Of a stretch of 64,000 bases of DNA, positions 26,279 to 34,265 are shown one piece after another. Within the stretch, counting starts at the first letter, position 1, and every line of letters begins with the position of its first letter. Source of the stretch: Vicingaceae bacterium (GTDB lineage: Bacteria; Bacteroidota; Bacteroidia; Flavobacteriales_E; Vicingaceae); assembly GCA_028245195.1 (NCBI GenBank), contig JAOKCF010000008.1, positions 31,993 through 95,992 on the forward strand, written 5' to 3'. The position numbers were made by a program, and so were the translations under genes. The notes beneath the pieces were generated by a model. The model worked only from the letters and a program-made list of their open reading frames with translations, ran no database searches and was not told the origin of the DNA.

Positions 26279-26880
26279 CTAGACCTAGCAATTCTAAAAT
26301 TTGGCCTCCTCATAACAGTCAAACAAGACGGTGCCAACTGAGTTTCATCTAAATATAAATTATCTAATTTTTGTAGTCGGCAAAAAGTATCAGGCAATCG
26401 CAAGTAGCCTCAACTTCTAGCAATATTTAGCTCTGTTAAGCCAGTAAGGTTAACAATTTCAGGTGGTATCTGGATTAAATTATTTCGTCCAACCATCAAT
26501 ATTCGGAGATTAGATAGCTTTCCTATTTTTGGAGGCAAATGGTTTAGATTGTTGAATTCCAAGTACAATTCGCGCAAGTTTTCTAAATCTCCAATTTCTG
26601 CTGGTAAAGAATCTATGTTATTATTGCTCAAAACAAGGCGTTTCAAGTTTTTTAATTGACCTATTTATGTTTGTACAGTTGCGATTTCATTACTAAACAT
26701 AAAAAGCTTTTCTGGGTTTTCAAACTCTTCAATTTGCTGCGGAGTAGTTACAAAACTACCATTCGACAATTTAAGTTTAGTAATTTTTTCAGGCTCACGA
26801 AGGCTCTCTTGGTAGCTTTTGTATGGATGACAAGCTAAAAGGAAGAGTATGGGTAAAAGATATTTTGTTCCTGATTTCAT
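26272..26880 (-). pseudogene. Leucine-rich-repeat lipoprotein interrupted by two nonsense codons
   Basis: Reading a single minus-strand frame from 26880 gives a lipoprotein signal (LLAC, Cys17) and a degenerate first repeat. A TAA lies at about codon 72 (IATVQT*IGQLKNLKRLVL). Three good leucine-rich repeats follow (LVLSNNNIDSLPAEIGDLENL, LYLEFNNLNHLPPKIGKLSNL, LMVGRNNLIQIPPEIVNLTGL). A TGA then follows NIARS, and another repeat-like segment (LRLPDTFCRLQKLDNLYL) reaches a final TGA at 26272. The frame is never lost, so two point mutations explain the damage and the decay looks recent. The fragments would otherwise be read as separate small genes. Such proteins usually bind partners in the envelope. 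Confidence 0.8.
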
Positions 26881-26961
26881 AGTGATAAGACGTTGAAGTC
26901 TGTCTTTTTGTTTCCAGCTAAGTTAGGCTCAAAACTACATTTCTTATTACTTTTAACCCCA

Positions 26962-27657
26962 ATGGAGCATGAAGGCAATTTAACCATAAAAGCATGGGCA
27001 GAGGAAGACAGCCCAAGAGAGAAGTTTGCGCTCAAAGGAAAGTCATCACTTAGCGATGCTGAGTTAATTGCAATCTTAATCGGCTCAGGTAATAAAAATG
27101 AGTCCGCGGTTGAATTATCAAAACGAATCTTGTCTGCAGTCAACAATAATTTAAATGAATTGGGTAGGATTGATTTGGGAGATTTAATGAAATTTAAAGG
27201 TATTGGAGAAGCTAAAGCAATTACCATTGCTGCTGCTTTAGAATTGGGACGCAGACGAAAGCTCACAGAGGTAATTAAGAACCCAAAGATTACGTCTAGT
27301 GGAGATATTTATGAAATTATGTCGCCACTGCTGTCCGATTTAAAGCATGAAGAATTTTGGGTTGTAATTCTGAATCAAGGAAACAAAGTAATTCATAAGT
27401 CAACAGTAAGTAGCGGGGGTGTTGCTGCTACAATAGCAGACCCTAAGCTCATTTTTAAACCTTTTTCAGAGAAGTTGGGTTCAAGTATTATACTATGTCA
27501 CAATCACCCTTCAGGTAACTTAACGCCAAGTGCAGCTGAGATTCAATTGACAAAGAAAAATGTGGAAGCAGGAAAGCTTTTTGATATTCGAGCTTTGGAT
27601 CACATTATAATTGCTAATGATAAATATTATAGTTTTGCTGATGAAGGTATGATGTAA
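26962..27657 (+). CDS. radC: RadC-family JAB/MPN-domain protein
   Basis: This 231-residue protein starts at the ATG followed by EHEGNLTIKAWAEEDSPREKFALKGKSSLSDAELIAILIGSG, the conserved RadC N-terminus. A longer frame upstream adds a non-conserved, hydrophobic stretch. A helix-hairpin-helix region (about residues 65-90, LMKFKGIGEAKAITIAAALELG) is followed by the JAB/MPN domain with HNHPSGNLTPSAAE. In the family the metal site is usually HxHPxxxxxxxSxxD; here the last ligand position is Glu rather than Asp. The true function of RadC is uncertain despite its name, so DNA-repair annotation should be treated with care. A polysaccharide deacetylase-like gene follows after two bases. Confidence 0.9.
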   Translation: MEHEGNLTIKAWAEEDSPREKFALKGKSSLSDAELIAILIGSGNKNESAVELSKRILSAVNNNLNELGRIDLGDLMKFKGIGEAKAITIAAALELGRRRKLTEVIKNPKITSSGDIYEIMSPLLSDLKHEEFWVVILNQGNKVIHKSTVSSGGVAATIADPKLIFKPFSEKLGSSIILCHNHPSGNLTPSAAEIQLTKKNVEAGKLFDIRALDHIIIANDKYYSFADEGMM

Positions 27658-27659
27658 TT

Positions 27660-28979
27660 ATGTTATTAGTTTACGTTCCCAAAATAACTCCAAGAAACCG
27701 CTACGTTTTTAAAACCATTTTTAAAAACTACCTGGCTGTGGAATATACCTTAACTTCAGATGCGGCTATTTTTGCAGAACATAAGAGAGCGAAGTTTTCC
27801 TATTTAACAAGACCGCTAGGAGAGGAACTACACTTCACTGCTGATGGTCTGTTAGAGCAAAGTGGAATATCTGAAAAGGCTTTGCAATCTAAATTAATTC
27901 AGGACACTCCAACTATTTTTCCGGTTCGCAATGAAACACTAGAGTTTGATGTTTTTGCCGCAACTTTCTACATGCTGAGCCGGTATGAGGAATACTTGCC
28001 ACACATGCGCGATCAGTACGACCGCTTTACCGCAAAGGACAGCTTGGCTGCTAAAGCAGGTTTCTTGAAGCTTGCGGTTGTAGATCGATGGGTACTGCTA
28101 TTGAAAAAAGTGCTACAAGAAAAGTTTCCTGAGTCAGCATTCCCAAAAAGAAAGTTTAAGTACTTGCCAACAATTGACATTGATAATGCCTATGCTTACA
28201 AGCATAAGGGCTTGTTGCGAACCATTGGTAGTATTGGAAAGAGTTTGCTAAAGCTTGACTTTAGTCGATTCGCTACTCAATTAAAAGTCATTTTTGGAAA
28301 AAAGAGCGACCCGTTCGACACCTACGATTATCAATTAGCGTTGCAAAAGAAGTATAGCTTAAAAGCCATTTATTTTATTTTAATTGGAGATTACGGATTG
28401 AATGACAAGAATTTACCATATCAGAATAGGTACTTTAAAAGTCTCATTAAATCACTTTCTGATTACGCCGATATTGGAATTCACCCTTCATTTGGCTCAA
28501 ACAAGGATCGGTCAAAGTTATTGACCGAGATTAATCGATTAAAAGACATCATTAAAACAGATGTGAAAAGAAGCCGACAGCATTTTTTAAAATTGAGCTT
28601 ACCTGAAACCTACAGGAACTTGTTAGAAACCGATATTGAAGAGGACTATACCATGGGATTTGCTTCTGAACTTGGGTTTAGAGCTGGCACGTGCACCCCT
28701 TATCCTTTTTATGATTTAGATGGGGAAGTTGAGTGTAAACTAACTGTTTTTCCTTTCCAAGTGATGGAAGCAACGTTGAAATACTATTTAAACTTAGAGC
28801 CAGATGTTGCCATTACAGAAAGCAAAAAAATTATAGATGAGATAAAACTGGTGGAAGGTACATTTGTAAGTCTATGGCACAATGAGAGTTTGAGTGAAGA
28901 AGAGGAGTGGGAAGGCTGGCGAAAAGTATACGAGGAAGTTATAGAATATGCTGTTTCTAAGGAAAATTTCAACGCTTAA
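27660..28979 (+). CDS. Polysaccharide deacetylase-like protein (DUF7033-type)
   Basis: This 439-residue protein has an N-terminal region of about 130 residues (LTSDAAIFAEHKRAKFSY...) of the kind joined to deacetylases in Bacteroidota. A NodB-like catalytic barrel follows: YLPTIDIDNAYAYKHKG supplies the paired aspartates, IGIHPSFGSNKD a conserved histidine, FRAGTCTPYPFYDL a substrate-loop arginine, and FVSLWHNESL the last conserved histidine. No signal peptide is seen, so action in the cytoplasm is likely. The family removes N- or O-acetyl groups from polysaccharides or sugar-lipid intermediates. It begins two bases after radC and may be co-transcribed. Confidence 0.82.
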   Translation: MLLVYVPKITPRNRYVFKTIFKNYLAVEYTLTSDAAIFAEHKRAKFSYLTRPLGEELHFTADGLLEQSGISEKALQSKLIQDTPTIFPVRNETLEFDVFAATFYMLSRYEEYLPHMRDQYDRFTAKDSLAAKAGFLKLAVVDRWVLLLKKVLQEKFPESAFPKRKFKYLPTIDIDNAYAYKHKGLLRTIGSIGKSLLKLDFSRFATQLKVIFGKKSDPFDTYDYQLALQKKYSLKAIYFILIGDYGLNDKNLPYQNRYFKSLIKSLSDYADIGIHPSFGSNKDRSKLLTEINRLKDIIKTDVKRSRQHFLKLSLPETYRNLLETDIEEDYTMGFASELGFRAGTCTPYPFYDLDGEVECKLTVFPFQVMEATLKYYLNLEPDVAITESKKIIDEIKLVEGTFVSLWHNESLSEEEEWEGWRKVYEEVIEYAVSKENFNA

Positions 28980-29012
28980 AAACTTACCTTTATCAATTCA
29001 AAAATACCTGTC

Positions 29013-29669
29013 ATGCCAAAAGTTCGTATTCTTTCTGAGGAGAGTAATTCAGTGTTTAATCAGTTTTTATCTGAAATCAGAGATCAGAAAATTCAAAAAG
29101 ATCGGTTACGGTTTCGAAGAAATTTAGAGCGTTGTGGAGAGATTTTCGCTTACGAGATTTCGAAAGAATTGAAATACACTAAAACCGAGGTTACGACTCC
29201 TTTAGGCGTGTCTGAAGACATGTTAATCGCAGAACAGCCCATTTTAATTACCATACTAAGAGCTGGCTTACCAATGCACCAAGGTTTATTAAATACATTA
29301 GACAATGCGGGTAACGGTTATATTTCTGCGTATAGAAAGCACCATAAAGATGGAACATTCGACATTGAATTGGAATATTTAGCTTGTCCTTCTATTGAAG
29401 GTAAAACAATCATTCTTTCTGATCCAATGCTAGCAACCGGATCATCTATGGTGTTGGCATACAAGTCCCTTTTAGAAAAAGGAAAGCCAAAACATTGCCA
29501 CGTTGTTTCTCTAATTTCTAGTGCAGAGGGCATGGAGTTTACCAAGAAAAATATGCCTGCTAATTGCACCATTTGGTTAGGTGCAGTAGATCAAGAAATG
29601 ACTGCTCAATCATACATTGTTCCAGGCTTAGGTGATGCTGGAGATTTAGCATTTGGACCTAAGGAGTAA
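29013..29669 (+). CDS. upp: Uracil phosphoribosyltransferase
   Basis: This 218-residue type I phosphoribosyltransferase makes UMP from uracil and PRPP in pyrimidine salvage. It shows the PRPP-binding loop LSDPMLATGSSMVLAYKSL (about residues 133-151), ILRAGLPMHQG, and the C-terminal uracil-binding YIVPGLGDAGDLAFG. Length is normal. A near-consensus -7 element (TACCTTTA, 28985-28992) lies just upstream of its start. It heads a run of five closely packed genes that ends with a small monooxygenase. Confidence 0.95.
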   Translation: MPKVRILSEESNSVFNQFLSEIRDQKIQKDRLRFRRNLERCGEIFAYEISKELKYTKTEVTTPLGVSEDMLIAEQPILITILRAGLPMHQGLLNTLDNAGNGYISAYRKHHKDGTFDIELEYLACPSIEGKTIILSDPMLATGSSMVLAYKSLLEKGKPKHCHVVSLISSAEGMEFTKKNMPANCTIWLGAVDQEMTAQSYIVPGLGDAGDLAFGPKE

Positions 29670-29674
29670 GAGCG

Positions 29675-30109
29675 ATGCTCGAATTCACCAAAATATTAGG
29701 GCTATTAGTCTTTAGCACGTTAAAGTTTTTCTTTTCGCCAAGTGCGGCATTGTTAGCTGGTCATAGTTTCTTGGAAACAATCACAATCACCATTACTGGT
29801 GGATACGCAGGTTTTGTACTCTTCTTTTTTGCTGGCAAATTCTTAGTTGCTTGGTGGCACAAGGTGTTTAAACCAAAAAAGAAGAAGCTTTTCAATAAAC
29901 GAAACAGGCTAATTGTAAATATTAAATCTAAATATGGACTTTTGGGAATTGCGATATTGACACCATTGATTTTAAGCATACCTGTAGGAGCATTATTGGC
30001 TTCCTATTATTTTCCAAGAGCTAAAAGAACTTTGCCGATTTTTTTTGTTTGCCTTGTAGTTTGGTCATTCATCTTAACCTCCTTTTGGAGTCTTTTTATC
30101 GATTCATGA
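29675..30109 (+). CDS. Small membrane protein of unknown function
   Basis: This 144-residue protein has four likely transmembrane helices: two in the first half (FFSPSAALLAGHSFLETITITITGGYAGFVLFFFAG) and two near the C-terminus (GLLGIAILTPLILSIPVGALLASYYF and LPIFFVCLVVWSFILTSFWSLF). Between them is a strongly basic cytoplasmic loop (KVFKPKKKKLFNKRNR). I do not recognise a family with confidence; the GxxIAxLTPLxxSIPxG pattern is reminiscent of small export/SNARE-associated-like proteins. The last four bases overlap the start of the next gene (ATGA), so translation is coupled. Confidence 0.78.
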   Translation: MLEFTKILGLLVFSTLKFFFSPSAALLAGHSFLETITITITGGYAGFVLFFFAGKFLVAWWHKVFKPKKKKLFNKRNRLIVNIKSKYGLLGIAILTPLILSIPVGALLASYYFPRAKRTLPIFFVCLVVWSFILTSFWSLFIDS

Positions 30110-30798
30110 AAAAATACAAACACTTATTTTGGGACTTAGATCGCACACTTTGGGATTTTGACAGAAACTCTGAAGAAGCCATTCGAGACTTGTACGAAAA
30201 GCATGATTTACTTTCTAAATTAGGTGTTGAGTTTGGTGCGTTTTTTCAAGAATACCTTGAAATTAATCATAAATTATGGGCCGTTTATAGAATAGGACAG
30301 ATTCCCAAAGACGAATTGCGGCTAAAGCGATTTCACAATACGTTCAAATTATTTAATTACGACAACCCAGTTTTCGCACTTTCATTTAATGACGACTATG
30401 TTGCTTTGTGCTCATCAAAACCTAATTTGATTCCTCATTCAAAGGAAGTGTTAGATTATTTGAAGCCAAACTATGAAATGCATGTTATTACAAACGGATT
30501 TGTGGAAGCACAGCAAGTAAAAATTAATAACAGTGGATTGGATAAATACTTTACCGAAGTAGTTGTTTCTGATGGATTAGGCTACAGAAAGCCTGATAAG
30601 CGGATTTTTGATTACGCTTTTGAAAAGTCGGGAGCCACTGCAGAAAATAGTATTATGATTGGCGACGACTATGGTCCTGATGTATTGGGAGCAAAGGAGG
30701 TCGGAATGGATCAAGTTTATTTTACGAAAGAACTTCAAAAGGATGAAGCTGCAACTTTTGTTATTCATAGTTTGTTAGAATTAAAAAACATTCTCTAA
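30106..30798 (+). CDS. HAD-superfamily pyrimidine nucleotidase (YjjG-like)
   Basis: The protein has 230 residues from the ATG at 30106; the open frame extends upstream into the preceding gene. HAD motif I is FWDLDRTLWDFD, motif II is VITNG, motif III includes the lysine in GYRKPDKRIF, and motif IV is MIGDDYGPDVLGA. Helical cap residues follow motif I. The DRTLWDFDRNSEEA form of motif I is typical of the YjjG group, which dephosphorylates pyrimidine and non-canonical nucleotides. Position next to upp supports a nucleotide-related role, although this is only association. It overlaps the next start (TAATG). Confidence 0.88.
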   Translation: MKKYKHLFWDLDRTLWDFDRNSEEAIRDLYEKHDLLSKLGVEFGAFFQEYLEINHKLWAVYRIGQIPKDELRLKRFHNTFKLFNYDNPVFALSFNDDYVALCSSKPNLIPHSKEVLDYLKPNYEMHVITNGFVEAQQVKINNSGLDKYFTEVVVSDGLGYRKPDKRIFDYAFEKSGATAENSIMIGDDYGPDVLGAKEVGMDQVYFTKELQKDEAATFVIHSLLELKNIL

Positions 30799-31871
30799 TG
30801 GTTAGCGAATCAAATCTTCACAACATATCTTGGCTTAGCGGAGACCGACCGTATCAATTTTTTGGTCCTTGCAGTGCAGAAAGTTATGACCAGTTGAGAA
30901 CAACAGCAACAGGTATAAAAGAGCATTTTCCTAATACAATTTTTAGAGCGGGAATTTGGAAACCAAGAACACGGCCCAATACGTTTGAAGGTGTAGGCGA
31001 GGAAGGGTTAAAATGGCTAGTAGATATTAGAGAGGAATTTGGATTTAAGGTAACGACAGAGGTGGCGAGCCCTGCGCACGTAGAAGCTTGCCTAAAAGCA
31101 GGAATTGATGTATTATGGATTGGCGCAAGAACTACAGTAAATCCTTTTTCGGTGCAAGCCATTGCAGATGCTTTGGAAGGAGCGGATATTCCTGTTTTTG
31201 TTAAAAATCCTTTGAACCCTGACGTCTCATTATGGTCCGGTGCTGTAGAACGAATTGCTAAGGCTGGCATATCTAAAATGGGCGCCATTCACCGAGGGTT
31301 TCACTTGGCAGATAACAAGCCATATCGAAACGCCCCAGCTTGGGACTTGGCCGTTCAGTTTAAAACAGACAATCCAGAAATTCCTTTGATTTGCGATGTA
31401 AGTCACATTACCGGAAGCCCAGGTTTAATTCCACATGTAGCACAGCGAGTGTTGGACTTAGATATGGATGGATTAATGATTGAAACACATTGTAATCCTG
31501 ATAAGGCATTGAGTGACGCAAGTCAGCAAGTTACGCCAGCCCATTTGAAACTACTGTGGGATAATTTAGTTTTTAAGAGTGCCGACATTAAAAATAAAGA
31601 GTTTCAAAATCAACTCGAGACACTTCGTTCTAAGATTGATAGGATTGATGATTCTATCGTGGAGCTTTTAGCGCAACGCATGAATATTTCAGAAGAGATA
31701 GGAGTATATAAAAAGCAAAACAAGGTGACGATTTTACAAGTGCAGCGATGGCAAGAAATTTTGGAGCGCACCTTAAAGTCTGGTAAAGCAATGAATTTAA
31801 GCGAGAAATTTATTTCTACTTTATACCATTCTATTCATGAAGAATCTATTGACAAACAAACGAATAGCTAG
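30798..31871 (+). CDS. Bifunctional DAHP synthase / chorismate mutase
   Basis: This 357-residue fusion has an N-terminal DAHP synthase of the KDO8P-synthase-like (type I beta) class at about residues 1-260, with FGPCSAESYDQL, FRAGIWKPRTRPNTFEG, WIGARTTVNPF and MIETHCNPDKALSDA. A C-terminal AroQ-type chorismate mutase (about 265-350) has LRSKIDRIDDSIVELLAQRM. The enzyme starts the shikimate pathway and, at the other end, turns chorismate to prephenate. In Bacteroidota the mutase domain at the C-terminus is thought to serve as an allosteric sensor as well. The start overlaps the HAD stop by one base. Confidence 0.93.
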   Translation: MVSESNLHNISWLSGDRPYQFFGPCSAESYDQLRTTATGIKEHFPNTIFRAGIWKPRTRPNTFEGVGEEGLKWLVDIREEFGFKVTTEVASPAHVEACLKAGIDVLWIGARTTVNPFSVQAIADALEGADIPVFVKNPLNPDVSLWSGAVERIAKAGISKMGAIHRGFHLADNKPYRNAPAWDLAVQFKTDNPEIPLICDVSHITGSPGLIPHVAQRVLDLDMDGLMIETHCNPDKALSDASQQVTPAHLKLLWDNLVFKSADIKNKEFQNQLETLRSKIDRIDDSIVELLAQRMNISEEIGVYKKQNKVTILQVQRWQEILERTLKSGKAMNLSEKFISTLYHSIHEESIDKQTNS

Positions 31872-31873
31872 AA

Positions 31874-32137
31874 GTGAAAACTGAAAACTTTGTTCCTTAT
31901 TACACAGTTATATTCACTTCCACTTTGGCAAGTTCTGAAGGTTATGGAGCAATGGCAACTGAAATGGAAGAATTAGCAAAAAAACAACCTGGTTTTATGG
32001 GTATGGATAGTGCTCGAGAAGATGTTGGAATTACGGTTTCGTATTGGAAAGTCGCAGAATCTATCCAATTATGGAAGAAGAATATAGACTACCTAAATGC
32101 TCAAGAACTAGGCAAAACTAAATGGTATAAAAGCTAA
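31874..32137 (+). CDS. Antibiotic-biosynthesis-monooxygenase-like (ABM) small protein
   Basis: This 87-residue protein has a GTG start two bases after the DAHP synthase stop. The ABM ferredoxin-like fold is suggested by YYTVIFTSTLASSEGYGAMATEMEELAKKQPGFMGMDSAREDVGITVSYW, followed by ESIQLWKKNIDYLNAQELGKTKWYKS. The ending is common in small single-domain ABM proteins. These bind hydrophobic molecules or heme-like rings, and the exact substrate is unclear. It is the last gene of the upp run. Confidence 0.85.
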   Translation: MKTENFVPYYTVIFTSTLASSEGYGAMATEMEELAKKQPGFMGMDSAREDVGITVSYWKVAESIQLWKKNIDYLNAQELGKTKWYKS

Positions 32138-32272
32138 TCGGTAAGAATCGCCAGTTTAGAGTGGGAGTACTAAGTTGAACATTCATTTTGAAAGTGAAAG
32201 TTTCCAAACTCGGGAAATAATAATAGTAGTTTGTTTTGGCTGGTATTCTTTTACTTGCAATGGCTAAAGGAC

Positions 32273-32932
32273 CTAAACAAACTCAGCAATAACGGTTTTA
32301 CCGCCAGTCACTTTTTGCTCTAAATTCACTTTTATTTTTGCGTCGAGTGGTAAAAATAAATCTACTCTTGAACCAAATTTAATAAACCCACATTCGCTGC
32401 CTTGGGTATAACTTTCTCCTGTTTTTCCGTAAAAAACAATTCTACGAGCAAGTGCCCCAGCAATTTGGCGGAACAAAACTTTTCTACCCTTTGCATCTTC
32501 AATTACAGCAGTTGTTCTTTCATTCTCTGTTGAAGATTTTGGATGCCACGCCACTAAAAATTTACCAGCATGATATTTGTAAAAAGATAGTTTTCCACCT
32601 ATAGGGTAAAGGTTGTTGTGCACATTTGAGGGCGACATGAAAATTGAAATCTGTCTTCTTTTTTCGTTCAGTACCTCGTCCTCCAGTACCTCTTCCATAA
32701 CCACTACCTTTCCATCACAGGGTGAAAGAATTTGGTTTTCATTGATTTCAATTGTTTTACTAGGCTTTCTGAAAAACTGCACTACAACAATGAATAAGAA
32801 CGCAGAGAGCAAATAGCCAAAGCCAGTTACCAATACATAGTCGCCAAAAAAGTAATGCGTTATGGCGTTAATAATGGCAATAACAACAATAATAAACCCA
32901 AGTGTTGGGTAGCCTTCTTTATGAAAAGTCAT
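32273..32932 (-). CDS. psd: Phosphatidylserine decarboxylase family protein
   Basis: The protein has 219 residues starting at the ATG before TFHKEGYPTLGF; the open frame extends 21 codons upstream without conservation. Two transmembrane segments lie near the N-terminus. The rest has SPCDGKVVVMEEV, IFMSPSNVHNN, HPKSSTENERTTAV and GFIKFGSRVDLFLP. The FGSR sequence carries the Gly-Ser autocleavage site that makes the pyruvoyl cofactor in this shorter class of the enzyme. It converts phosphatidylserine to phosphatidylethanolamine in the inner membrane. The gene is the last of the rsfS-ftsH-cdsA run, which places two phospholipid enzymes together. Confidence 0.92.
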   Translation of the reverse strand: MTFHKEGYPTLGFIIVVIAIINAITHYFFGDYVLVTGFGYLLSAFLFIVVVQFFRKPSKTIEINENQILSPCDGKVVVMEEVLEDEVLNEKRRQISIFMSPSNVHNNLYPIGGKLSFYKYHAGKFLVAWHPKSSTENERTTAVIEDAKGRKVLFRQIAGALARRIVFYGKTGESYTQGSECGFIKFGSRVDLFLPLDAKIKVNLEQKVTGGKTVIAEFV

Positions 32933-33018
32933 GCGATAGATTTTAGTATCAAAAATAGTGAAGAAAAATACAATTAGTCCGTGCTTAAGAAACACTTATT
33001 AACCTCGCAGAAAATAGC

Positions 33019-33207
33019 CTATTTAAAATTTAGCTTTGTTTTGTCCACACCACCTTCGTGCGTTTTTTCAGTGCTTAGAGGTTTTACTCGAAGGGTTGAA
33101 TTAGAATCGGATGCTACTGAGGCTGGTTTAGGGTTGGTCTTTTTTGGGGCAGGAGTTTCACAAGAAAGTAGAAAAAGTGAAACAATAAAAATAATCTCAC
33201 GCTTCAT
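33019..33207 (-). CDS. Small lipoprotein of unknown function
   Basis: This 62-residue protein has a signal peptide (MKREIIFIVSLFLLSC) with the lipobox LLSC at Cys16, then a short Pro/Lys/Ser-rich tail without predicted structure. It starts one base after the cdsA stop, so it is probably translated with that operon. I do not recognise any family. Its small size makes a coding call less certain, but the clean lipobox and operon position support it. Confidence 0.6.
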   Translation of the reverse strand: MKREIIFIVSLFLLSCETPAPKKTNPKPASVASDSNSTLRVKPLSTEKTHEGGVDKTKLNFK

Positions 33208-33208
33208 A

Positions 33209-34039
33209 TTACCAAATGCTTAAAATCTTCAAAAAGGTATATACCATTGGTGCAGAAATAAATATGCCATCAAAGCGATCTAGCACACCACCGTGGCCAG
33301 GTAATATTTTTCCTGAATCCTTAATACCCAAACTTCTTTTAAATAAGGACTCAACTAAGTCGCCAAGAGATCCAAACACAACTACAATTACTGCAAGAAT
33401 CATCCAAGTTATTGTATCTAACCCTTCAAAAAGTTGAGAATTTACATACCCTAATAGTAACCCAAAAAATACGCCACCTAAAGAACCTTCCCACGTTTTT
33501 TTAGGCGAAATGCGCTCGAATAGCTTTCTTCGTCCAAATTTTCGTCCAACCAAATAGGCGCCAGTATCGTTCGCCCAAAGGATAAAAAAATAACCAATGA
33601 GTACCTCGTAATTATAAGTATCGCCAAATTGGAAATCGGTGTAATATGATATTTGGTGAAGTAGCGTAAACGGAACGGCAATATATATGATTCCTAAAAT
33701 GGTGTAACCAATGTTTGCAATTGGATCTTTTCTATTTCTAAATAGTTCAAAAATGAACACAATGAAGATTAAAGGAACAATTAGAAATAAGGTATTGAAG
33801 GTTAGGTGGGTTTGGGATGCAACAACAGAAGCTAAGAAGAACCCGAGCCCACCAATGACTCCTACTAAGCTTTGTGGTTTGACATCACCCGCTTTAAAAA
33901 ATGTATAAAACTCACGTTGGCAAAGTAGAATAATCACAAAGAAAAGAATAGACGAAGCTAGTTCACTTTGGTAAATAGAACTCAAGAGCACAACTACAAA
34001 TAAAACTCCGGTCAGTAAACGTTCGTTAAAATTGCTCAC
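33209..34039 (-). CDS. cdsA: Phosphatidate cytidylyltransferase
   Basis: This 276-residue membrane protein has about eight transmembrane helices. The CDP-diglyceride synthetase signature is SLFKRSLGIKDSGKILPGHGGVLDRFDG near the C-terminus (about residues 235-262), with AYLVGRKFGRRKLFERISPKKTWEGSLGG before it. It makes CDP-diacylglycerol, the precursor of all phospholipids. It starts four bases inside the preceding DUF2007 gene (ATGA overlap). With psd downstream it forms a phospholipid cluster after ftsH. Confidence 0.94.
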   Translation of the reverse strand: MSNFNERLLTGVLFVVVLLSSIYQSELASSILFFVIILLCQREFYTFFKAGDVKPQSLVGVIGGLGFFLASVVASQTHLTFNTLFLIVPLIFIVFIFELFRNRKDPIANIGYTILGIIYIAVPFTLLHQISYYTDFQFGDTYNYEVLIGYFFILWANDTGAYLVGRKFGRRKLFERISPKKTWEGSLGGVFFGLLLGYVNSQLFEGLDTITWMILAVIVVVFGSLGDLVESLFKRSLGIKDSGKILPGHGGVLDRFDGIFISAPMVYTFLKILSIW

Positions 34040-34248
34040 AGATCGTGTTTGGTTATGAGATGAGTAGCGCGTATTGCGTTGTCTTGATTTACGAATACTT
34101 CAATTTCGCCAACAGATAAGTGAGTATGCATAGAATCCATTTTATTCATCTCAGTTGTATGAATATCATGATCTTCTAATACTGCCCGCACAATTTCAGC
34201 TTTGTGTAATTGTGTTGTAGAATAAATTTTGACCCAGTTTACTGACAT
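34036..34248 (-). CDS. DUF2007-family small protein
   Basis: This 70-residue protein has the DUF2007 pattern: KIYSTTQLHKAEIVRAVLEDHDI (the segment that names the family) and a later GEIEVFVNQDNAIRATHLI. Members are thought to be signal-transducing or regulatory proteins, with no demonstrated reaction. It lies between ftsH and cdsA, 17 bases from the former and overlapping the latter by four bases. This is a conserved neighbourhood in Bacteroidota. Confidence 0.83.
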   Translation of the reverse strand: MSVNWVKIYSTTQLHKAEIVRAVLEDHDIHTTEMNKMDSMHTHLSVGEIEVFVNQDNAIRATHLITKHDL

Positions 34249-34265
34249 TTTCTAAAAGTAGAAAA

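Noticed and set aside
26410..26646. A 78-codon leucine-rich-repeat ORF as an independent gene
   Set aside because: It lies in the same frame as a lipobox-bearing N-terminal ORF and a downstream repeat-like segment, separated only by single stop codons; it is an internal piece of one broken gene.
26272..26880. Programmed stop-codon read-through (recoding) of the leucine-rich-repeat gene
   Set aside because: The two stops are different (TAA and TGA), no recoding element is seen, and two nearby genes in the same region are also decayed, so ordinary pseudogenisation is simpler.
26893..26961. Extended N-terminus for radC
   Set aside because: The extra 23 residues begin with a non-ATG codon, are hydrophobic and not part of the RadC family; the family N-terminus begins at 26962.
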